This document shows, in pieces, positions 19,239 through 25,674 of a stretch of 34,388 nt of DNA. Under the pieces are notes generated by a model, which worked only from the letters and a program-made list of their open reading frames with translations, was not told where the DNA came from and made no database searches. The first letter of the stretch is position 1, and each line of letters starts with the position of its first letter. The DNA comes from Patescibacteria group bacterium (GTDB lineage Bacteria; Patescibacteriota; Kazan-3B-28; UBA10110), in the NCBI GenBank assembly GCA_018817805.1, contig JAHITC010000041.1:1-34388 (forward strand), written 5' to 3'. Position numbers and translations under genes: made by a program.

Positions 19239-20546
19239 ATGATAAAACCAATACAAAAATTAAAACGAGCAACGTTACGGTTATTTGAAGAAGAGCTCAT
19301 GGCACTGTTAGCGCTTTCAATTGTGGCGATAAGTATGTTTTTTGTTCAAGCTCAAACTAGCGCTCAAACCAACCTATCTTTTACCATCTGCCCAGCTGAT
19401 GATAATATTACTGTTATTATCCCAAATGGTGGCGAGAGATGGAAAGTTGGTGAAGGCCAAAATATTACTTGGACCACCTGTGATCCAGATAGTTCTATTA
19501 TTAACGTCAAAATCGAACTACAGCGGTCTACTGGTGGGGCTTGGGAAACAATTGTCGCGTCTACTTCTAATGATGGTGTCTATGGTTGGCCGGTAACTGA
19601 GCCGGTTACCACTACTGCCCTAGTTCGTGTTAGTAACGCCGACGACTTGGCAGTAGATGATTCTAGTAATGCGGTGTTTGAGATTTATAAAGGTGGAGGG
19701 GGGCGTCCTAATTGTCCTGTAGTAACGATAGACAACGTAACGCCTAATATTTTTTCTAGCGACGAAGATGTAACCCTTATTATTACAGGGTATTTTTCAT
19801 TTGGTGACGTACAAGTTTATTTAGACGATGAATTGCTGTTCTCAGAGTATATTTCAGATGAAGAGGTTAATGCTATTGTGCCAGCTGGTTTTCCAGTGGG
19901 AGATTATGTCCTAAGAGTTATGAACTATTGTGGTAATTATGATGAATACGAGGTTAAGGTTATAACCCATGAGGTAGAATGTAACAACCCAGTTATTAAT
20001 GAGGTAACACCACAAACTTTTGCCAATACACAAGAAGTATTGCTAACTATTAAGGGTTTCTTTGAGTATGGTGACGAAAAGGTCTTTTTAGGTGGTGAGC
20101 TACTTGACCACGATTACATTTCGAATAAAGAAATGGAAGCTATAGTGCCGGCTGGTTTTCCGCCAGGTAGCTATAATTTAACGATCACTAATGGTTGTGG
20201 TGGTTATGCGAAATATAATGTTAAAATTATTGTTTACGAAGAGGAGGAAGACGAGGAGGAAGAAGAAATTGAGCCAATAATAGATATTATTGTTAAGCCT
20301 ATTCTCGATTTAATGAAACCATTTATTAGGCCACCATCCACCGGTGGAATCGCCAAGCCTAAACCATCTCATATTTTTGTTCCTGAAAGCAAATTTTATA
20401 CAGATAAATTTGAACAGAATTGGATCTGTTATTTAATTTGGCTAATAATCATCTTGTTATTTGGACTACTCCTTAAAGAATATTTTAGCGAAGATGATCC
20501 CAAAAAGAAGAAAAGAAAAGTGTCTATAAACCCAATGTTGCGTTAA
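19239..20546 (+). CDS. Secreted/surface protein with tandem IPT/TIG-like Ig domains and C-terminal membrane anchor
   Basis: N-terminal hydrophobic segment; PNGGERWKVGEGQNITW Ig-like module; two ~88-aa repeats; C-terminal TM WICYLIWLIIILLFGLLL and basic tail. Confidence 0.65.
   Translation: MIKPIQKLKRATLRLFEEELMALLALSIVAISMFFVQAQTSAQTNLSFTICPADDNITVIIPNGGERWKVGEGQNITWTTCDPDSSIINVKIELQRSTGGAWETIVASTSNDGVYGWPVTEPVTTTALVRVSNADDLAVDDSSNAVFEIYKGGGGRPNCPVVTIDNVTPNIFSSDEDVTLIITGYFSFGDVQVYLDDELLFSEYISDEEVNAIVPAGFPVGDYVLRVMNYCGNYDEYEVKVITHEVECNNPVINEVTPQTFANTQEVLLTIKGFFEYGDEKVFLGGELLDHDYISNKEMEAIVPAGFPPGSYNLTITNGCGGYAKYNVKIIVYEEEEDEEEEEIEPIIDIIVKPILDLMKPFIRPPSTGGIAKPKPSHIFVPESKFYTDKFEQNWICYLIWLIIILLFGLLLKEYFSEDDPKKKKRKVSINPMLR
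19713..20240 (+). repeat. Two tandem protein-level repeats (about 88 aa each)
   Basis: CPVVTIDNVTPNIFSSDEDVTLIITGYFSFGDVQVYLDDELLFSEYISDEEVNAIVPAGFPVGDYVLRVMNYCGNY vs CNNPVINEVTPQTFANTQEVLLTIKGFFEYGDEKVFLGGELLDHDYISNKEMEAIVPAGFPPGSYNLTITNGCGGY. Confidence 0.9.
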
Positions 20547-21634
20547 ACGTTGAACTTAAAATAGACAACATCACCATCTTGCATGACATATTCTTTGCCT
20601 TCTTGGCGCACTTTGCCTAGTTCGGTAGCTTTTTTAGTTGAGCCGGCAGATACAAAATCTTCATATCTAACTATTTCAGCCTTAATAAATCCTCTTTCAA
20701 AGTCAGTATGAATAACTCCCGCAGCCTGTGGGGCTTTAGTGCCGACAGAGATTGTCCACGCTCTAGTTTCGATTGGGCCCGCTGTTAAGAAGGTGATTAA
20801 GTTAAGCAGTTTATATCCTGCTTTAATAACCTTATTAAGCCCTGGCTCATTAAGCCCTAGCTCTGTTAAGTATTCTATTTGTTCAGACGGCGGAAGGTCT
20901 ATTAACTCTGCTTCAGCTTTAGCGTTGACCATAATAATGTTAGCTTCGTCTGTTTGTAACACATCTTTTAATGGAGCTAGAATCGTTGGGTCATTTAATT
21001 GCTGGTAATCGACATTAGCGATGTATAAAATTGGTTTGGCAGAGAGGAGTTGAGACTCTTTAAGCCATATTTTCTCTTCGTTTTCTGTATGAAGGGCGCG
21101 TGCGCTGAGTCCTTGATCGAGGTGTTGTTGCAAGCGACGATAGAAATCAATTTTTGGTTTAAGTTTAGGGTTGGTCTTGGCTTCTTTTTCTTCTCGGCTA
21201 ATCCTTTTCTCAATAGTTTGCAGGTCTGCCAGAACTAGTTCAGTGTTAATAGTTTCGCTATCTGACTTGGGGTTGATATCGCCAGCTACATGAATTACAT
21301 TTTTATCTACAAAAAAACGTACTACTTCAATAATGGCATCGACTTCTCGAATGTGGGCTAAAAATTTGTTACCCAACCCTTCGCCTTCATTCGCACCTTT
21401 TACAAGTCCAGCAATATCTACAAATTCAATAGTAGTTGGTACAATCTTAGCGGAGTTTTCCAGTTTGGCTAAAACTGCTAGGCGATCGTCTGGCACTGGG
21501 ACAATTCCGACATTAGGGTCGATGGTGCAAAAGGGAAAATTGCTGGCGGTCGCTTGAGCTTTACCAAGCAGGGCATTAAATAAGGTGGATTTACCAACAT
21601 TTGGTAGTCCAACAATTCCAATAGATAAAGACAT
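20543..21634 (-). CDS. ychF: Ribosome-binding ATPase YchF (Obg family)
   Basis: MSLSIGIVGLPNVGKSTLFNALLGKAQATASNFPFCTIDPNVGIVPVPDDRL. Confidence 0.97.
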   Translation of the reverse strand: MSLSIGIVGLPNVGKSTLFNALLGKAQATASNFPFCTIDPNVGIVPVPDDRLAVLAKLENSAKIVPTTIEFVDIAGLVKGANEGEGLGNKFLAHIREVDAIIEVVRFFVDKNVIHVAGDINPKSDSETINTELVLADLQTIEKRISREEKEAKTNPKLKPKIDFYRRLQQHLDQGLSARALHTENEEKIWLKESQLLSAKPILYIANVDYQQLNDPTILAPLKDVLQTDEANIIMVNAKAEAELIDLPPSEQIEYLTELGLNEPGLNKVIKAGYKLLNLITFLTAGPIETRAWTISVGTKAPQAAGVIHTDFERGFIKAEIVRYEDFVSAGSTKKATELGKVRQEGKEYVMQDGDVVYFKFNV

Positions 21635-21641
21635 GTCTTTG

Positions 21642-22205
21642 TTATTTATTGACGCGTTCGATGTAGGTACCGTCGCGGGTATCTACTAGAATAAAGTCAT
21701 TGTTATTAATAAACATAGGTACTTTTATGGCCATACCGGTTTCGATTTTGGCATTTTTTGACGGGTTAGTGATTGTATCGCCTTTTACTGCCGGTTCGGC
21801 GTCGACGACCTTAAACTTCATTTTCATCGGCAGGTTAATATTAATAGGTAGGTCTCGGAAGTAAACCACTTCTACTTCCAGTCCCTCGGTTAGGAAGTTG
21901 GTTTGTCCGCCTAGTATTTCTTTTCCAATAGGGAATTGGTCGAAAGTAGCGCTATCCATGAATAAAAAGTTGTTACCTTCACGATAGAGAAACTGGACTT
22001 TGCCACGACGAATATCAGCCAATTCGAATTTGGCGTCCCCACGAAAAGTTTTTTCGATATTGGCACCTGTTAGAAGGTTTTTTAATGTGGTGCGCAAAAT
22101 TGCACCACCACGTCCAAGTTTAGCGTGCTGGTATTTAACTACTTCAAAAGGGGCCCCATCCAAGTCTAGAATTGTCCCAGTTTTAACTTGGTTAAGATCG
22201 AGCAT
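21642..22205 (-). CDS. efp: Elongation factor P
   Basis: GAPFEVVKYQHAKLGRGGAILRTTLKNLLTGANIEKTFRGDAKFE; C-term KVPMFINNNDFILVDTRDGTYIERV. Confidence 0.96.
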   Translation of the reverse strand: MLDLNQVKTGTILDLDGAPFEVVKYQHAKLGRGGAILRTTLKNLLTGANIEKTFRGDAKFELADIRRGKVQFLYREGNNFLFMDSATFDQFPIGKEILGGQTNFLTEGLEVEVVYFRDLPININLPMKMKFKVVDAEPAVKGDTITNPSKNAKIETGMAIKVPMFINNNDFILVDTRDGTYIERVNK

Positions 22206-22206
22206 T

Positions 22207-22476
22207 TTATCTAATAGTGAAGGGGAGTAACGCCATGTGACGAGCTCGCTTTAAAGCGTTGGCTACCGATCGTTGATGTTTTGCGCAAGTACCACTACGA
22301 CGTCTTGGCTCTATTTTCATATATCGTGAAAGATACTTTTGCATCAGCTTAGAGTTCTTGTAGTCGATGTAATCAACTTGTTCCATGCAAAAATAGCAAA
22401 GCTTTTGTACTGGAATAGCATAGCGAGGGAAGTTTTTCTTAGCGGCTGATTTTTTCTTGAAAGTTCTTGGATTCAT
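22207..22476 (-). CDS. rpsR: 30S ribosomal protein S18
   Basis: [60 protein letters not shown]. Confidence 0.96.
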   Translation of the reverse strand: MNPRTFKKKSAAKKNFPRYAIPVQKLCYFCMEQVDYIDYKNSKLMQKYLSRYMKIEPRRRSGTCAKHQRSVANALKRARHMALLPFTIR

Positions 22477-22481
22477 AATAT

Positions 22482-22985
22482 TTAAAATGGAATATCTTCT
22501 ATATCTATTTCACTATCGGTACTTGGGGCAGAAGATGCGGGGGCAGCGGCTCCCACGCCAACCTCTTGCTTAACGGCCTGATTCTCGCTAGACATTGGTG
22601 CCGATGCATAATTTTGGTTAGGTGTTTCGGACGACTCGAAGCCTACACTAGCAGGTCTGCTGTCTAAGGCGATTATGTCGCTAGCGATAACTTCTGTCTT
22701 GTATCTCTTAATTCCATCTTGGCCTTCCCAGTTGCGGGTTTGCAAACGACCTTCGATGTAAGTACGACGACCTTTCTTTAAAATTTGACCTGCAATTTCG
22801 GCTAATTTACCCCAAGCTACTATATCGGTAAATTCGACAGCTTTTTGAACTTGCCCAGCGTTGTCATTCCAACTACGGTTTGTAGCAATAGCAAACGAAG
22901 CTACACTTTGACCAGAAGGAATAGTACGGACTTCTGGGTCGCGGGTTAAATTACCGATAAGCATTGTTTTGTTGAGATCACGCAT
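22482..22985 (-). CDS. ssb: Single-stranded DNA-binding protein
   Basis: [39 protein letters not shown]...; C-terminal [11 protein letters not shown] acidic tip; ATG at 22985 preferred over the longer ORF start. Confidence 0.96.
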   Translation of the reverse strand: MRDLNKTMLIGNLTRDPEVRTIPSGQSVASFAIATNRSWNDNAGQVQKAVEFTDIVAWGKLAEIAGQILKKGRRTYIEGRLQTRNWEGQDGIKRYKTEVIASDIIALDSRPASVGFESSETPNQNYASAPMSSENQAVKQEVGVGAAAPASSAPSTDSEIDIEDIPF

Positions 22986-23001
22986 GGTTAGATTAGTTAA
23001 A

Positions 23002-23514
23002 TTATTTGATTTCTTTAGTGAGTAATTCTTCAATCTTCTCGTCCAACTCTTCTTTGGCAACCTTAGTGGCTGGTTTTGCTTTTGGCTTGGTTGCAGTTAC
23101 GGCTGCAACTGCTTTTGGCTTAGACTTAGGTGCCATTTTCTCTGCCATAACAACTGAAGCGTAGGCATCTTCTTTGGCTGGAGTAAATAACTGATCGATG
23201 GTCACGCCTTCTTTCTCTAAAGAAATGATCATATATCGCATAAGGTCTGGAGAAAGGTGCAGTTCTCTCATTAAGGTCTCGATAGAATCTCCTGGTACAG
23301 TTGAAATAATTGTATGGTAAAAGCCAAACCCTTCTTTTTTGATGGGGTAAGCTAGTTGTTTCTTGCCCCAAGAGCTTTCTCTCATAATTTCACCCTTTTT
23401 GCTAATAAGCGAAGCCTTCAGCTTATCAATAGCTTTTTGCAAATCGAGTTCCGACAAATCTGGACGGAACAAGAGAGTCATTTCGTAAGTATGGTTTGTG
23501 ATTTCTGGAGACAT
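23002..23514 (-). CDS. rpsF: 30S ribosomal protein S6 with Lys/Ala/Pro-rich C-terminal extension
   Basis: YEMTLLFRPDLSELDLQKAIDKLKASL...GKKQLAYPIKKEGFGFYHTIIS; SD AAGGAAG. Confidence 0.95.
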   Translation of the reverse strand: MSPEITNHTYEMTLLFRPDLSELDLQKAIDKLKASLISKKGEIMRESSWGKKQLAYPIKKEGFGFYHTIISTVPGDSIETLMRELHLSPDLMRYMIISLEKEGVTIDQLFTPAKEDAYASVVMAEKMAPKSKPKAVAAVTATKPKAKPATKVAKEELDEKIEELLTKEIK

Positions 23515-23540
23515 AATCCAAATCTTCCTTCCCTATGGAG

Positions 23541-23564
23541 TTTCCCCGGGTTGTCCGGGAGAAA
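23541..23564 (-). ncRNA. Candidate structured leader hairpin upstream of rpsF
   Basis: RNA UUUCUCCCGGACAACCCGGGGAAA can form a 9-bp stem with one bulge; located in the 5' UTR of the rpsF operon. Confidence 0.4.
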
Positions 23565-23588
23565 AGGGGTTAGCAATAAAGTAATGTA

Positions 23589-23617
23589 AGTATAGGTTAT
23601 TTCGCCCTTCTGGTCAA
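23589..23617 (-). promoter_or_regulatory. Promoter of the rpsF-ssb-rpsR-efp-ychF cluster
   Basis: On the minus strand TTGACC - N17 - TATACT. Confidence 0.75.
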
Positions 23618-23649
23618 GGATCCCTGGCTAAGGCTGGGGCGTTTATAAA

Positions 23650-23675
23650 GAAAAAAGACCTCATACGTGGGGTCT
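23650..23675 (-). terminator. Intrinsic terminator of the small minus-strand ORF
   Basis: On minus: AGACCcCACGTATGaGGTCT followed by TTTTTCTTT. Confidence 0.7.
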
Positions 23676-23695
23676 ATCGTTAATGTCTACGGGGG

Positions 23696-24013
23696 TTAGG
23701 CTACTTTTGTGGCCTTGGCCTTAGCCATCTGTTTGTTAATATGGTTCATCGACTCCTCGATGTGGCACATTTTGTAATCTGTGCCACCAATGGCTAAATT
23801 AGCCGTGCCAATATCCAGATGGAACAAGGCTGCGTGCGCAGCTAAATAGGCAAGTCTAATCTCAGCGTGTTCGTCTGGAATACGTGTCTTTAGTAGTTGG
23901 CTTTCTACCTCGACAAACATGTCGAGATCTCTTGGTTGAAGGTCTTTTTCAGCAAGCGCTTTCAGTCTCCTTAGTATGTGAATGTGCGGCTTTGCAAAAA
24001 GATTCTGAAGCAT
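23696..24013 (-). CDS. Hypothetical small protein (105 aa)
   Basis: ATG at 24013 preceded by SD AAGGAAGG; own promoter and terminator; MLQNLFAKPHIHILRRLKALAEKDLQPRDLDMF... Confidence 0.65.
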   Translation of the reverse strand: MLQNLFAKPHIHILRRLKALAEKDLQPRDLDMFVEVESQLLKTRIPDEHAEIRLAYLAAHAALFHLDIGTANLAIGGTDYKMCHIEESMNHINKQMAKAKATKVA

Positions 24014-24055
24014 AATTTCACCTTCCTTCTTTGAAATGTCCATAAACTTCTAACT

Positions 24056-24085
24056 AGTCTACCGTAACAACCCTTTATCAGTCAA
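24056..24085 (-). promoter_or_regulatory. Promoter of the 105-aa ORF
   Basis: On minus: TTGACT - N18 - TAGACT. Confidence 0.55.
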
Positions 24086-24108
24086 GAATATTCTTCTAAC
24101 ATAAAGAA

Positions 24109-24131
24109 AGCCCCCGACAATCGGGGGCAAA
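24109..24131 (-). terminator. Intrinsic terminator of the disrupted minus-strand gene
   Basis: On minus: GCCCCCGA-TTG-TCGGGGGC followed by TTTCTTT. Confidence 0.8.
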
Positions 24132-24160
24132 AGAGTTTCTGACAAAAAACAGCACTCTTG

Positions 24161-24473
24161 TTAACAAACACCCAAGAGTTGGGCGACCTGTGGAGTTTTT
24201 AGATCCTCAACTGCTTGTACAATCTGACGTTCTTTTTTGAGAGCTCTGTTGGCTCTTAAAATTAGATCATCATGAGTTTCAGTGTATGCGTCTCAGATCT
24301 TTTTATGGTGTTCTTCTCCGATAGGTGTGTTAGCAATTAACCTCTCTATTTGCTGTAGTTTGTTAAGTTCAGCGACACACTTTGGAGCATTCTTTGCTTT
24401 TCGCAGATCGAAAAGGATTTTTTTTGTGGAATGGTTTTATCCTCTTCTTACTGTTGTTGTTTGGCTTGGACAT
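24161..24473 (-). pseudogene. Disrupted small gene (A8 frameshift plus in-frame TGA)
   Basis: SD AGGAGG + ATG at 24473 (MSKPNNNSKKRIKPFHKK), frame change at A8 (24418-24425), then ILFDLRKAKNAPKCVAELNKLQQIERLIANTPIGEEHHKKI*DAYTETHDDLILRANRALKKERQIVQAVEDLKTPQVAQLLGVC*; TGA at 24293-24295. Confidence 0.6.
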
Positions 24474-24525
24474 GTTTCAATGCCCTCCTTAGTTTGTTAA
24501 AGATCAGAAAATCGGACAGATCTAC

Positions 24526-24554
24526 AAAATATATGATAATCGCTTGTAGGTCAA
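24526..24554 (-). promoter_or_regulatory. Promoter of the disrupted minus-strand gene
   Basis: On minus: TTGACC - N17 - TATTTT. Confidence 0.5.
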
Positions 24555-24572
24555 GAACTTTCTTCGCTCTGT

Positions 24573-24578
24573 TATAAT
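24573..24578 (+). promoter_or_regulatory. -10 element for the DUF1653 gene
   Basis: TATAAT with 6 nt to the ATG; -35 region weak. Confidence 0.55.
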
Positions 24579-24584
24579 TTGAGT

Positions 24585-24812
24585 ATGTTACAAACAGATG
24601 AGAAGACACAACTCAAAGCAGGAAAGTTTCGACATTTTAAGGGCGTGTCTTATAAGGTTATCGGAACGGCCAGACACAGCGAGAATTTGGAGGAACTAGT
24701 CATTTATTGTTCATTATCTGACGGGGAAATGTGGGCAAGACCAAAAACTATGTTTTACGATAAAGTAAGCGTTGATGGCAAAGAGATCCCCCGATTTGAA
24801 TTCATTGAGTAA
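24585..24812 (+). CDS. DUF1653 family protein
   Basis: KAGKFRHFKGVSYKVIGTARHSENLEELVIYCSLSDGEMWARPKTMFYDKVSVDGKEIPRFEFIE matches the family pattern (YRHFKG...ARHSETLEELVVY...WVRP..MF.E.V..DG..VPRF). Confidence 0.85.
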   Translation: MLQTDEKTQLKAGKFRHFKGVSYKVIGTARHSENLEELVIYCSLSDGEMWARPKTMFYDKVSVDGKEIPRFEFIE

Positions 24813-24822
24813 ACATTAAAGC

Positions 24823-25560
24823 ATGGATTATTCATTATTGAAATATCCCGAGAAGAGTCACAGAAAAATTGTTCACTTTCCTGAGGATTCAAAAGAATCA
24901 GCAGAGTTATTAGGTATCGTGTTTGGTGATGGGGGAATAAATAACGATTGGCAACTTGTAATTACTCTCAATTCAGATGCTGATATAAAATACTCTAGAT
25001 ATGTTGATGAACTTTTAAGAAAACTATTTAAGATCGATGTATATATTAGGAAAAGACCTAACATGAATGCTCTAGTGCTTGTTTGCTCTGGAAGTAATCT
25101 GGTAGACTTCTTAGTCGATAAAGGTGCAGTTAGAGGTAATAAAGTTATTCAGCAAATCGATATTCCCGACTGGATCAATAGTAACCAAGAGTATCAAAAG
25201 TCATTCGTGCGAGGACTAGTCGACACTGATGGCTGTCTGTTTATCCATAAACATGTTGTAAATGGCATATTTCATGCTAATATTGGTTTTTGTTTTACAA
25301 ATAGTTCCAAGAAACTCATTCTTTCTGTGGCTAGAATTTTGAAAGAATTTGGGATTGAACCACATATTACTGATGAGGGCAGAAGAATATATTTATATAG
25401 TGTCAAGAGTGTGACGTCTTATCTAGACATTTTTGGTTCATCTAACCCCCGGATTTCTGAAAAGTATCTAGAATGGCTTACTATAAGAGGGAACCAAAGC
25501 GACAAAACTGATCGTTTATATTTAGAAAGTAAGGCATGGAGAGATGCAAGAGTGGTTTAA
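24823..25560 (+). CDS. LAGLIDADG homing endonuclease-like protein (two-motif, free-standing)
   Basis: Two LAGLIDADG-type helices: AELLGIVFGDGGI and FVRGLVDTDGCLFI; 3' end overlaps tRNA-Ser. Confidence 0.8.
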   Translation: MDYSLLKYPEKSHRKIVHFPEDSKESAELLGIVFGDGGINNDWQLVITLNSDADIKYSRYVDELLRKLFKIDVYIRKRPNMNALVLVCSGSNLVDFLVDKGAVRGNKVIQQIDIPDWINSNQEYQKSFVRGLVDTDGCLFIHKHVVNGIFHANIGFCFTNSSKKLILSVARILKEFGIEPHITDEGRRIYLYSVKSVTSYLDIFGSSNPRISEKYLEWLTIRGNQSDKTDRLYLESKAWRDARVV

Positions 25561-25627
25561 TTGGCGGACCTGGAAAGTCCGTGTGCTCGAAAGGGCACCA
25601 AGGGTTCGAATCCCTTTCTCTCCGCCA
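25538..25627 (+). tRNA. tRNA-Ser (anticodon GGA), CCA encoded
   Basis: GGAGAGA/TCTCTCC acceptor, CGGAC-CTGGAAA-GTCCG anticodon arm, long variable arm TGTGCTCGAAAGGGCACC, T-arm AAGGG-TTCGAAT-CCCTT, GCCA. Confidence 0.97.
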
Positions 25628-25640
25628 GTTAGGATTAAGC

Positions 25641-25668
25641 TTGGGGCTATATCAACCCAAGGTATAAT
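25641..25668 (+). promoter_or_regulatory. Promoter of the DUF2779 gene
   Basis: TTGGGG - N16 - TATAAT, 6 nt to the ATG. Confidence 0.55.
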
Positions 25669-25674
25669 TGGGGT

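Noticed and set aside
24293-24295. Genome-wide UGA recoding (as in Absconditabacteria/Gracilibacteria) to explain the in-frame TGA
   Set aside because: leuS, dnaE, clpC, dnaG, rpoD and the other long genes contain no in-frame TGA, so UGA is not a general sense codon here
24282-24500. 72-aa plus-strand ORF
   Set aside because: Antisense to the disrupted minus-strand gene; no SD or promoter supports it
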